Of a DNA stretch of 64,000 nt, positions 54,930-63,794 are shown piece by piece. This DNA comes from Clostridium magnum DSM 2767 (GTDB lineage Bacteria; Bacillota; Clostridia; Clostridiales; Clostridiaceae): assembly GCF_001623875.1 (NCBI RefSeq), contig NZ_LWAE01000005.1:62001-126000 (forward strand). The letters are read 5' to 3'. The stretch's first letter is position 1. Every line of letters starts with the position of its first letter. The notes under the pieces were generated by a model. The model ran no database searches. It saw only the letters and a list, made by a program, of their open reading frames with translations, and had not been told where the DNA came from. The position numbers were made by a program, and so were the translations under genes.

Positions 54930-55898
54930 TTAATAAAACTTATAATATTCCGTTATATATCGGTAAGCTTCACCTATATTTATGATAGGTGGAGTAATAG
55001 CTTTCTTAAGAACAATATTTTCAAAGGCGTATATAACATCATTAAAGCCAAATTTTGCTCTCATAAAGGCAGTACTAGAGTATCTGGGATTAATTTCAAA
55101 AATAAAGGGTTTAGAATCTTTCTCTTTTCGCATTTGAATATTAATGGAGCCAGTTATATTTAGTTTTTCTGCAACATTTTTGCATAGTTCTTCTATTTCT
55201 TTATCAAAGACTACTTTTACTTCATAGCTCATTCCATCTTTTATAGTTCTTTCAAGGGTAATCACATATATTTCATTGCTAAAAGAATCTTTATACACTC
55301 CGTTAGTATACTCAGTACCAGAAATATATTCTTGAAGCATGAAACTGCTGTCTAGATTAGCAATATTCTCAAATTCTTTACGGTTTTGAATTATGTGAAG
55401 ATGCTTTGAGCCGCAATCAGAAGTTTTTTTTAATACAAAGGGATATTTAAAATCTTTTAATAGCTCCTCTTTTGGCGTTGATTCATTATATAAGACTGAG
55501 TATGGGTAGGGTAAGTTGTTATTTTTTAAAAGTTCCATTGTTTTATATTTATCGCGACAAATGTTGATTACCTGCAGAGGAGGAATTGCAATACGACGAC
55601 CTATTTTATCATCTAGTTCATTAAAATGATCACAGATATATAAAAGCTCCTGTTCACTACAAACATAAATAAAGTCAATTGAATTATGGAGAGAAAACTT
55701 ATTTATTAATTCTGTAAATAATATGCCTTCAGCTTTAGGAATAATATGAAAACTATCACAAAACAGATGGTGCAGCCCATAGTTCCTACAATCTGTTCCC
55801 CAAATTTTTATACTATAGTTTGTATTACGTAAGGCTTTGCAAACTGCTTGACCTAAATCACCTCCGATAGAGGTAACTAAAACATTATACTGTGTCAT
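54930..55898 (-). CDS. ATP-grasp family ligase
   Basis: 322 residues. The N-terminal NVLVTSIGGDLGQAVCKALR is a pre-ATP-grasp Rossmann-like fold. The ATP-grasp core has YPFVLKKTSDCGSKHLHII near residue 150, FMLQEYISGTEYTNGVY near 180, and metal ligands in PFIFEINPRYSSTAF near 265. Such enzymes join an amino acid or carboxylate to an amine; here it may acylate the amino sugar made by its neighbour. First gene of the minus-strand set, with AAAGGAAGG ahead. Confidence 0.8.
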   Translation of the reverse strand: MTQYNVLVTSIGGDLGQAVCKALRNTNYSIKIWGTDCRNYGLHHLFCDSFHIIPKAEGILFTELINKFSLHNSIDFIYVCSEQELLYICDHFNELDDKIGRRIAIPPLQVINICRDKYKTMELLKNNNLPYPYSVLYNESTPKEELLKDFKYPFVLKKTSDCGSKHLHIIQNRKEFENIANLDSSFMLQEYISGTEYTNGVYKDSFSNEIYVITLERTIKDGMSYEVKVVFDKEIEELCKNVAEKLNITGSINIQMRKEKDSKPFIFEINPRYSSTAFMRAKFGFNDVIYAFENIVLKKAITPPIINIGEAYRYITEYYKFY

Positions 55899-55996
55899 AC
55901 TAAATCCTTCCTTTATGACGTGTAAAATACCTAAAGGTAAGTTACAACCAAAAATTAGTTACAGAATAATACAACTGAAGTTATATTACTTATAAC

Positions 55997-56039
55997 AATA
56001 TAGTATATGTAACTTTATAAATTTAGTATGCATAGACTA
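55997..56039. promoter_or_regulatory. Divergent sporulation-type promoters of the ATP-grasp and PIG-L genes
   Basis: Minus strand: CATATACTA (from 56009 down) with ATA 17 nt upstream, fitting sigma-E/K -10 CATAnnnTA. Plus strand: AC (56012) then 17 nt then CATAGACTA (56031-56039), fitting the sigma-K form AC-N16/17-CATAnnnTA. The 13-mer AATATAGTATATG here recurs exactly at 60327. Confidence 0.55.
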
Positions 56040-56120
56040 ATGTTATAACTTACCAAAATTATGAAAATTACTTTGTACTATATATTTTGTTGTATTATAT
56101 AGAATACAGGGGGAATTGTA

Positions 56121-56804
56121 ATGGAAAAAATTTTAGTAATAGCAGCACATCCAGATGATGAGATTTTGGGATGCGGCGGCACAATCAGAAGACTTATTAA
56201 AGAAGGAAACGAAGTGTATTCATTAATTTTATCTGATGGTACTACCTCAAGGCATAACAATATAAATACTGAAGTAATGGAAGAAATTAATACAAGACTT
56301 CAAGAGAGTTTATCAGCAAATAAACTTATAGGGTATAAAGAAACCTTCTTTTGTCAGTTTACTGATAACAGCTTTGACAAAGAAGGTTTCTTGAATATTG
56401 TAAAATTAGTTGAAAAGTATGTTTCTCAAATTAAGCCCTCTATTATATTCACACATCACTATGGAGATTTGAATATTGACCATCGAATAACCTTTAACGC
56501 AGTTCAAACAGCTACAAGACCTATGGCGGAGTGCCCAGTAAAAGAAATATACTGTTTTGAAACCTTCTCTGCTACGGAATGGAATTTTCTAAGTAAAGAT
56601 AAATTTACACCTAATTATTTTGTAAATATTGAAAATACACTAAAGGATAAACTCCAAGCAATGAAATGTTATGAATCAGAGTTAAGAGAATACCCCCATC
56701 CTCGTTCCTTAGAAGGATTAGAGGTGGCTGCTAAAAGATGGGGTACAGTTATTGGATGCAGTTACGCAGAAGCTTTCGAATTAATAAGGAAGGTAGTTAT
56801 CTAA
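56121..56804 (+). CDS. PIG-L family N-acetyl sugar deacetylase
   Basis: 227 residues. The zinc motif is AAHPDDEILGCGG (His, Asp, Asp near residues 9-12) and the third ligand region is FTHHYGDLNIDHR near 113. The family de-N-acetylates GlcNAc-type sugars in glycolipids and small thiols. In this locus it could free an amine on a glycan sugar for further acylation. It is transcribed alone, divergent from the ATP-grasp gene, with a GGGGG site. Confidence 0.87.
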   Translation: MEKILVIAAHPDDEILGCGGTIRRLIKEGNEVYSLILSDGTTSRHNNINTEVMEEINTRLQESLSANKLIGYKETFFCQFTDNSFDKEGFLNIVKLVEKYVSQIKPSIIFTHHYGDLNIDHRITFNAVQTATRPMAECPVKEIYCFETFSATEWNFLSKDKFTPNYFVNIENTLKDKLQAMKCYESELREYPHPRSLEGLEVAAKRWGTVIGCSYAEAFELIRKVVI

Positions 56805-56845
56805 CAAATTACAGTATAATAAAATTGCTGTTTTAAGATATTTTT

Positions 56846-56890
56846 AAACACGGAAGAATACAATTATTAATTGACCTCTTCCGTGTTTTT
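56846..56890. terminator. Bidirectional terminator between PIG-L and metallophosphoesterase genes
   Basis: AAACACGGAAGA and TCTTCCGTGTTT form a perfect 12-bp stem followed by TTT. Confidence 0.85.
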
Positions 56891-56924
56891 TACATATTCA
56901 CTATTGCATTTTAGGAATGATCTG

Positions 56925-58322
56925 TTAACTTTTATCCCCAATAAGTTGAAAATTAAAACTTATATCAGAACTAGAAGGACATACTTGATGAATTTCTACA
57001 GCGATTACGTTATCTCCATTTTTAAGAAGATTTGTATCAATTATAGTTTTTTCAAAAGAAGCCTCATCTATTCCAGCTAAAGCTTTCACCGCTAAAGTAT
57101 CGTATTTTATTACACCGGAAGGCATATTAGTTCTATATACCTCTTTACCATTTAGATATACAACAGCTCCATCATCCCTTTGAATTCGAAGTATTAAACT
57201 TTTATATATTGAGGTATCACGAACAGTAAAATGTTTTCTAAAATAGGTTGTTATATATTTTTTGTAAACATTAGGTCCATAACCTATAACTGTAGCCTCA
57301 CCTCCATCTCCATAACCTAGTTCAGCCAGCCCAGAAGGCCATGAAGAATCGTCAAAATGAACCTTTCTCCAGGAAGTTCCAAGGTTTGAGCCTTTATCAA
57401 AATACTTCCATGATGCACCCATAGGAACTAATATATCTGTTATATTATTAGAAGCAGGAGCTTCCTTAGACGGGTATATAGAACAACTATCAATAAGGGT
57501 ATTTTCTTTATCATATGCTTGTAGAGAAACCCCTTTATTATTTATGTCTAAAATACAATAATGATTTACCCCAAGGGGACCAACAATAGCATTTTTTATA
57601 TTAGTAATGTGTGCATTTAATGAAGAGCCTGCACCGCCGGTAGTTATTTGATAAATAGAATTTTGTATTTGCAGGCCATTAGTGGTAAAAGATTTATCTA
57701 TAAGACGGCGGCAGTAATTGTGTTCATGACCTACAAATACTGCTGTTACATTATAATGATCAACAATAGACCATAAAGCATTACGATCATCTGGACTCCC
57801 ATCTAGACTTTCTCCGTAGTGATGTCCAGTAGGAAAAGCAGGAACATGGAAAAACACAAAATTATATTTTTTATTACTATTATCTAGTGTATTTTTTAAC
57901 CAGGCACGTTGTTTTGTGTCAATGGCATAGCTGCATTTTGAACCTCTTCGATTTGAGTTTAAAACGATAAAGCGAGCATCTTCATAATCAAAGCTATATA
58001 CAGTTCGCTTATATCCTTGTAACTGTTCATTAGGAAGGTGAGAAAATGCATTACTGAAAGCAGGTTCATTATTTTCGTGACTTCCCATTGCTGGATAAAG
58101 CATAGTGACAGGATAATAGTTCTTAATTAATTTCTTCCAGTCTTCTAATTGTTCACTTACTTTAGCTCCACCATATACCATATCTCCTGCAAAAAATATA
58201 AACTTTGGTTGCGGTGACAGTTTCTTGATATGAGAGAGTAGGGTACTGAGCATTTGAGTATTTACCCCTACAGAAGGTCTACTGCTGTCTGCTAGTATTA
58301 CAATACGAAAAGATGCCCCCAT
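56925..58322 (-). CDS. Calcineurin-like metallophosphoesterase with C-terminal beta-sandwich
   Basis: 465 residues. The phosphoesterase domain (1-250) has RIVILADSS, FFAGDMVYGG, a GSHENNEP variant of GNHE, FFHVPAFPTGHHYG and FVGHEHNYCRR. After about residue 300 comes a jelly-roll-like domain (WPSGLAELGYGDGG, YFRKHFTV, VYLNGKEVYRTNMP) as in secreted purple-phosphatase-like enzymes, yet there is no signal peptide. ATG 58322 is chosen for GGAGGTG at proper spacing. It follows the epimerase gene by 15 nt, so it belongs to the glycan set. Confidence 0.82.
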   Translation of the reverse strand: MGASFRIVILADSSRPSVGVNTQMLSTLLSHIKKLSPQPKFIFFAGDMVYGGAKVSEQLEDWKKLIKNYYPVTMLYPAMGSHENNEPAFSNAFSHLPNEQLQGYKRTVYSFDYEDARFIVLNSNRRGSKCSYAIDTKQRAWLKNTLDNSNKKYNFVFFHVPAFPTGHHYGESLDGSPDDRNALWSIVDHYNVTAVFVGHEHNYCRRLIDKSFTTNGLQIQNSIYQITTGGAGSSLNAHITNIKNAIVGPLGVNHYCILDINNKGVSLQAYDKENTLIDSCSIYPSKEAPASNNITDILVPMGASWKYFDKGSNLGTSWRKVHFDDSSWPSGLAELGYGDGGEATVIGYGPNVYKKYITTYFRKHFTVRDTSIYKSLILRIQRDDGAVVYLNGKEVYRTNMPSGVIKYDTLAVKALAGIDEASFEKTIIDTNLLKNGDNVIAVEIHQVCPSSSDISFNFQLIGDKS

Positions 58323-58337
58323 ATATGTCACCTCCAA

Positions 58338-59276
58338 TTATAATTGTGTTTTTAAAAACTTTTCTGTCTGTGCTATACCGTGGGCCAGAGATATTTTAGG
58401 GTTCCACCCAAGAAGTTTTTGGCTATATCGTGCATCACACAATAGTTTCTGTATTTCACTTTGAGGATGAATATGAGTTACATATTTAATATTTCCTGCT
58501 TCACCAGCGATTAGTTTTGCTAATTCCGTAATTGAAATGTCAGCACCGCTACCAGCGTTTATCACTTTACCCGTTGTCTTTTCAGAGTAACCTGCCCTTA
58601 CTACAAAATCAGCGCAATCTGTAACATATAAAAAGTCTCTTGTTTGACTGCCATCACCATATATAGATAGTGGTTCCTTTATAAGCTTTTTATTAATAAA
58701 GATTGAAATTACCCCACCTTCACTATTTTGTTTCTGATATGGTCCATAGGTGTTAAAAGGTCGAAGAATAGTCACAGGAAGGCCATAAGCATAGTAATAG
58801 GACAAGGCTAATTGTTCTCCAGCCAATTTAGCAGCGGCATAAGGAGAAGCTGGACATGTAGGATGACTTTCAGAAATACCTTCTTTATTTGAAGCTTTAC
58901 TGTATACCATACAAGTGCTCATATACACAAATTTTGTTTTATTTAGTTTGCATTGCTCTAGAACATTAAAGGTTCCTATTACATCATTTTCAAAGGTACT
59001 TTTTGGGTCATCAATACTATCCTGAACATTAATCGAAGCGGCAAGATGATAACATATATTAAATTTATTAATAAAAAGAGTTTGGAGAAGATAGTTGTCT
59101 GTAATGCTTCCTTTTATGAAGGTAATATCAGGATAGATAAGTTGCAAATCTTTTAAATTATCCATTGAACTATTTGACAGGTTATCTAGTATCCATATCC
59201 TATGATTATCTTCGGCAAGTCGCTTTACTACCCATCTTCCAATAAACCCTGCACCACCTGTTACAAGTATATCCAT
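58338..59276 (-). CDS. NAD-dependent sugar epimerase/dehydratase
   Basis: 312-residue extended SDR: VTGGAGFIGRWVVKRL NAD fold, ILDNLSNSS, a VYMSTCMVYS active-site serine/threonine segment, SPYAAAKLAGEQ with the YxxxK pair, and TILRPFNTYGPYQKQ. It resembles UDP-glucose/GlcNAc 4-epimerases and 4,6-dehydratases. It supplies an activated sugar to the glycosyltransferases of the locus; the exact substrate is unclear. Confidence 0.83.
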   Translation of the reverse strand: MDILVTGGAGFIGRWVVKRLAEDNHRIWILDNLSNSSMDNLKDLQLIYPDITFIKGSITDNYLLQTLFINKFNICYHLAASINVQDSIDDPKSTFENDVIGTFNVLEQCKLNKTKFVYMSTCMVYSKASNKEGISESHPTCPASPYAAAKLAGEQLALSYYYAYGLPVTILRPFNTYGPYQKQNSEGGVISIFINKKLIKEPLSIYGDGSQTRDFLYVTDCADFVVRAGYSEKTTGKVINAGSGADISITELAKLIAGEAGNIKYVTHIHPQSEIQKLLCDARYSQKLLGWNPKISLAHGIAQTEKFLKTQL

Positions 59277-59289
59277 AATATCACCCCCC

Positions 59290-60300
59290 TTATATTAATT
59301 CATTCTTAATAAGAAAATCTAAAATTTTTTCTTTTGTAAGATTAAGGCTAGTCTTTGAAGATATTTCCCCGGATACTGGTTTACCTTTTGTCAAATAAAA
59401 GGTATTTTGTTCCTCTTTGAAAATGGTAGGAAGTATAGAGTAATAGTTATCAAACTCAAAAGCCCTCTCTGCTTCATGAGCTGTAATAAGTTCCTCAAAG
59501 AGCTTTTCAGAATCTTGTTTCTTTGTTATCTTTATTTCAATGTCTTTTGGATTTTTTGAATATATAGGAGCTAAATATTCGATTAATACTTCAGCAAAAT
59601 CAATTATACGAATACTTGGCATTTTGCTAATTAAGATCTCTCCTCCAGTTGCTATTTCACTACTTCTTATTAAAAGGTCAACTGCATCATCAATTGTGCA
59701 TATAAACCGGGTCATATCTGGATGGGTAACTGTTACGTAGTTTTGTTTTTTTATTTGATTTTTAAATAAATTAAGAACACAGCCTCTGGAGCCAAAAACA
59801 TTTCCGAAACGTACCGTTGTAAAAATTGTTGAATTTCCCATTAAAAAATTTCCATGAGATATAAGCCTCTCACTGTAGAGTTTTCCAACACCCATTACAG
59901 TAGTAGGGTTGGCAGCTTTATCACTGCTGGTAAATATGACTTTTTCCACATTATTTAAGGTGGCACTCTTTATAATATTTTGAGTACCGATAACATTTGT
60001 AATAAAGGCCTCATATGGATTACTTTCACAAATGCCAACAATTTTCATAGCAGCAGTATGAAAAACTATATCTATCCCTCTTAAAGCTGAGTTTATGCTG
60101 TCATAATTTCTTATATCACCAATTATAAAACTAACCTTTGGATTTTGTTTAAAATAATGAAGCTCTGCCTCTTGTTTTTGTTCATCTCGGCTAAATATAT
60201 AAATATGATTTATATCATATTTTAATAGTCTATTTAATAATGCTTTTCCAATGGTACCAGTACCACCGGTAATTAAAATTTTTTTATTGCTAAGCCACAT
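59290..60300 (-). CDS. UDP-N-acetylglucosamine 4,6-dehydratase-like protein (PseB/CapD/FlaA1 type)
   Basis: 336-residue SDR: ILITGGTGTIGKALLNRLL, YIFSRDEQKQEAELHYF (nucleotide sugar specificity loop), VFHTAAMKIVGICESNPYEA, and TNVIGTQNIIKSA. The SRDE-K and AAMK segments mark the PseB/FlaA1 branch, where Met-Lys replaces the tyrosine pair. It would form the 4-keto-6-deoxy sugar aminated by the PseC-like enzyme at 53749-54924. First gene of a three-gene minus-strand operon with a sporulation-type promoter. Confidence 0.82.
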   Translation of the reverse strand: MWLSNKKILITGGTGTIGKALLNRLLKYDINHIYIFSRDEQKQEAELHYFKQNPKVSFIIGDIRNYDSINSALRGIDIVFHTAAMKIVGICESNPYEAFITNVIGTQNIIKSATLNNVEKVIFTSSDKAANPTTVMGVGKLYSERLISHGNFLMGNSTIFTTVRFGNVFGSRGCVLNLFKNQIKKQNYVTVTHPDMTRFICTIDDAVDLLIRSSEIATGGEILISKMPSIRIIDFAEVLIEYLAPIYSKNPKDIEIKITKKQDSEKLFEELITAHEAERAFEFDNYYSILPTIFKEEQNTFYLTKGKPVSGEISSKTSLNLTKEKILDFLIKNELI

Positions 60301-60326
60301 TTCACATCCCTCACTTATTAGTTAGT

Positions 60327-60414
60327 AATATAGTATATGAAGTTATAACTATTAGTGATAATGTTTTAAATTATTTTATAATTGTACACATTACATAAGT
60401 ACGTCCATATATTA
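60327..60414. promoter_or_regulatory. Divergent sporulation-type promoters of the 4,6-dehydratase and glycosyltransferase genes
   Basis: Minus strand: the 13-mer AATATAGTATATG (60327-60339), read as CATATACTATATT, is identical to the one at 55997. Plus strand: AC (60388) then 16 nt then CATATATTA (60406-60414), a good match to AC-N16-CATAnnnTA of sigma-K. Confidence 0.55.
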
Positions 60415-60448
60415 TCATTAGAAAGAGTTGTATAAGGAGGAAGTTCAG

Positions 60449-61801
60449 ATGACGCAATTGTGCGATAGAAAGCCTGGACTTGTAAGTATTGTAATTGCTA
60501 CTTATAATTATGGTCATTTTATAATAGATGCACTTGATGGAATTGAAAAACAAACATATCCAAACATAGAACTTATTATTATGGATGATGCTTCAGAGGA
60601 TGATACAGAGGAACTTGTAAATTCATGGTATAAAAAATGCAAATATAAATTTTCAAATTTTATTTATTTAAAACTTCCAAGAAATATTGGAGCAGGTTGG
60701 GCCTACAATATTGGATTCCAGATTTCATCAGGAGAATATACTGTAATACATGATGCAGATGATGTTAGCTATCCGGAAAAAATTAAGAAGCAGGTGAAAG
60801 TATTAGAGGAACATCCGGATACTGCTATGGTAGGCACAGGATTTAGAACTTTTAAAAATAATATTTTGGAAAGTAAGGCTGGAAGTGCATGGCTAAGTTT
60901 TAATTCAGCTCATATAGAGAAAAATTATAAAAAGCATTTAAGACATTGCGTTGCTTATGGTACATTAATGTTTCGTGCTGCCATTTTAGAAGAGATTATT
61001 GGATGCTTTAAAGCCATTCCTGTTGGTAATGATATGTTTTTTGTAAATAATATAGTAAATCATGATTTTATCATTGAAAATATAAAAGAGGAATTGCATT
61101 ATGTGAGAAAGCATACAGGATCTATGAGTAGTCAAATACGTCATAAACAAGATATAAATGTACTGAAGAAGAGAAAAGTTGTTGATGATCTTGTTAGTAT
61201 AGTACTTCCAGTTAAAAACAGTGAATTAACTATTTACAACGCATTGAAGAGTATAGGAGCACAGACCTACCCCAATATTGAAATTATTATAATAGATGAT
61301 TGGTCCACTGACAACTCAAAAGAAGTAATTGATAATTGGTATAAAAAGTATAGAAACCATTCAAATAATAACTGCATTAAAGATTTATTATATTTTAAAC
61401 CGCCTAGAGAAGCTGGTTACCCTTGGATATATAATATGGGAGCGTATCTATCCAGAGGAGAATATATAGCATTTCATCATGATAAAGGATTAAGTCATCC
61501 AGAAAGAATACAAAAACAAGTAGATTTTTTAAAGAATAATTTCATGTATAGTGCAGTAGGTACAAATTGTAAACCAGGAGGAACGATGATACGATATGAC
61601 GATAAGATCGAAGACTCTTACATCACTGAATCTCTTAACTGTGTAAATATAAATACTCTAATGGTAAGATATGAACAAATTCATAAAACCGCTGGTTTCA
61701 ATAACTTAATGCAGGGTGCATGGGATTTTGAATTTATATATAGACTCTTGAATAATGGATACAAGGTACAAAATCTTAGAGATGTTTTGTACTTTGAGTA
61801 A
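60449..61801 (+). CDS. Tandem double family 2 glycosyltransferase
   Basis: 450 residues made of two GT-A domains. The first (about 8-240) has SIVIATYNYGHFIIDALDGI and IIMDDASEDDTEELV with a DADDVS metal site. The second (about 245-450) has SIVLPVKNSELTIYNALKSI and IIIDDWSTDNSKEVI, but the metal site reads HHDKG. ATG 60449 follows ATAAGGAGG; an upstream in-frame TTG would bury that site. The two domains may add two sugars, or the second may be a binding domain. It is followed 12 nt later by another glycosyltransferase. Confidence 0.83.
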   Translation: MTQLCDRKPGLVSIVIATYNYGHFIIDALDGIEKQTYPNIELIIMDDASEDDTEELVNSWYKKCKYKFSNFIYLKLPRNIGAGWAYNIGFQISSGEYTVIHDADDVSYPEKIKKQVKVLEEHPDTAMVGTGFRTFKNNILESKAGSAWLSFNSAHIEKNYKKHLRHCVAYGTLMFRAAILEEIIGCFKAIPVGNDMFFVNNIVNHDFIIENIKEELHYVRKHTGSMSSQIRHKQDINVLKKRKVVDDLVSIVLPVKNSELTIYNALKSIGAQTYPNIEIIIIDDWSTDNSKEVIDNWYKKYRNHSNNNCIKDLLYFKPPREAGYPWIYNMGAYLSRGEYIAFHHDKGLSHPERIQKQVDFLKNNFMYSAVGTNCKPGGTMIRYDDKIEDSYITESLNCVNINTLMVRYEQIHKTAGFNNLMQGAWDFEFIYRLLNNGYKVQNLRDVLYFE

Positions 61802-61813
61802 GGGGTTGAGTTT

Positions 61814-63733
61814 ATGAGAACGTTAATTAGTATAATAATGCCTGTGTATAATTGTGAAGAATTCATAGAAGAAAGCATTAGAAGTATTTATGAACAGACA
61901 TATACAAACTGGGAATTAATAATTGTAAATGATGCTTCAGAGGATAGCACAGTAGAAAAAATATCTCAAATACAAGATGAAAGGATTCATGTAATTAACT
62001 TAAGAGAGCACCAAGGAATTACGTCAGCCTTTGCAGAAGGCTATAAATTTGCAAAAGGAGATTTTATCATAAGACATGATGGAGATGACATAAGTTTACC
62101 TACTCGTTTGGAAATTCAACAGAGTTATTTACAAAATAATCCGAAGATTGGGATGGTCTCATGTCTTATATCTTGTTTTACCAGAGATCAATCCTTACGT
62201 AAAGATTGTATTTTTATTGAGAGAATTCAAAACCATTATAAAGGTAATGGAGAAATTGAAAAAGCAATTATAGCAGGTTTTTTACCAGTGATATTTCCAA
62301 CTTTAATGATTCGTAAAGAACTTATGGATAAGGTGATTTATGATACTAAAACTCCTCTTTTTGATGATCAAACAGAATTATTATTAGAGCTTATAAAATT
62401 AAGTCCTGTAGAAAAGGTAAATACTATTCTTTATTCCTATAGAAGGCACAAAGACGCTTATCATGTTGTGAATCAAAAGGAATATGTTAAATATACATGT
62501 AAACTACTTAAAGATCCTTCTGTTAGGAATTGTTTTCAATTTAAGGAGTTTTATAAGGATTTGAATTTTGATGTACGAAGAGAAATTCAAATGAATGAAA
62601 ACAGTAAACTAAGGGTATTAATGCTTATAGATGCATTGAATGTTGGAGGAACAGAAACTCATGTTCTTAATATTACTAAAAAATTGATGAATATGGGGAT
62701 TTATGTGGTGGTAGCAACTTCTGGTGGTCCTATGGAAGTAATAATGAAGTCCTATGGAATAAAAGTTATTAAAATTCCTATTGATGGTGATTATATATCC
62801 AACAAGAAAAAATTTGGAAGGGTAAAAATACTAAAAACTATTATTGATAAGGAAAAAATAAATGTTATTCACTGCCATTTATTTGCAAGTATGCAGCTTG
62901 CCAGTGAACTTTATAGAATGTATAAGATACCATATGTAGTTACTATTCATGGATTATTTTATCCTGGTAATATTTTTTATTCTACCTGTATTCAAGCCTC
63001 AAAGGTAATTGCAGTAAGTAAGCCTGTTGGAGAAATGCTGTATAATAAACTTGGAGACAAAGTTGGAGATAAAATTGTTATAATTCCAAATGGAATTAGT
63101 AGAGATTTAGTTGATAATTCTCATAGAGATATAGATATACGAAAGGAACTTGATATACCTAAAAGTGCAGGGATATTATGCTATTGCAGCAGATTAGATT
63201 GGAACAAGACCAATGTAGCCCGTGTATTATTGTTTAGTTTCTCACAGCTTTTAGAAGAATATTCTAACCTACACGTCATTATTGTAGGGGACGGTCCTGG
63301 AAGAGAAAGCTTAGAAAAAGAAGCACAGGTAATCAATGAAATGTCGAAAAAAGATGTTGTCCATATGGTAGGAGCAAAAGTGGATGTAATACCATATTAT
63401 CTCCAAAGCAGTATTATAATTGGAACAGCCAGAGTTGCATTAGAAGGGATGATGTGTGGAAAACCTGTAATTGCTATAGGTAATCAAGGATATACTGGAA
63501 TTGTAACTGAAAGCACAAAAGACCTTCAATTGGATATGTATTTTGGTGATCATGACGCTGTTGAAAAGCCAAATGTTACAAATTTAGTAAAAGATATTAG
63601 GTATCTTTTAAGAAAAAAGGGAAGAGTCGAAAAAATAGGTAAATGGGGAAGAAGTTGGTGTGAAAAAATGTTTGATATCGATAATTGTGTAAAAGAAATT
63701 GTGAAAATCTATATAAATGCTTTAAATAAATAA
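61814..63733 (+). CDS. GT2-GT4 fusion glycosyltransferase
   Basis: 639 residues. The N-terminal GT2 domain (1-225) has SIIMPVYNCEEFIEESIRSI, IIVNDASEDSTVEKI and the metal site IIRHDGDDIS. The C-terminal GT-B (family 4) domain (from about 268) has LMLIDALNVGGTETHVLNIT, CHLFASMQLA, VIPNGISRDLV, HVIIVGDGPGRESLEKEA and VALEGMMCGKPVIA. It can therefore form two glycosidic linkages. It is co-transcribed with the double GT2 gene and closed by a terminator. Confidence 0.87.
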   Translation: MRTLISIIMPVYNCEEFIEESIRSIYEQTYTNWELIIVNDASEDSTVEKISQIQDERIHVINLREHQGITSAFAEGYKFAKGDFIIRHDGDDISLPTRLEIQQSYLQNNPKIGMVSCLISCFTRDQSLRKDCIFIERIQNHYKGNGEIEKAIIAGFLPVIFPTLMIRKELMDKVIYDTKTPLFDDQTELLLELIKLSPVEKVNTILYSYRRHKDAYHVVNQKEYVKYTCKLLKDPSVRNCFQFKEFYKDLNFDVRREIQMNENSKLRVLMLIDALNVGGTETHVLNITKKLMNMGIYVVVATSGGPMEVIMKSYGIKVIKIPIDGDYISNKKKFGRVKILKTIIDKEKINVIHCHLFASMQLASELYRMYKIPYVVTIHGLFYPGNIFYSTCIQASKVIAVSKPVGEMLYNKLGDKVGDKIVIIPNGISRDLVDNSHRDIDIRKELDIPKSAGILCYCSRLDWNKTNVARVLLFSFSQLLEEYSNLHVIIVGDGPGRESLEKEAQVINEMSKKDVVHMVGAKVDVIPYYLQSSIIIGTARVALEGMMCGKPVIAIGNQGYTGIVTESTKDLQLDMYFGDHDAVEKPNVTNLVKDIRYLLRKKGRVEKIGKWGRSWCEKMFDIDNCVKEIVKIYINALNK

Positions 63734-63756
63734 TTAAGTTAATTACAGAATATATT

Positions 63757-63785
63757 AAAGCTCGGATAAGGCCGAGCTTTTTTTA
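63757..63785 (+). terminator. Terminator of the glycosyltransferase operon
   Basis: AAAGCTCGG and CCGAGCTTT form a perfect 9-bp stem followed by TTTTTT. Confidence 0.88.
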
Positions 63786-63794
63786 GTTGTAAAC

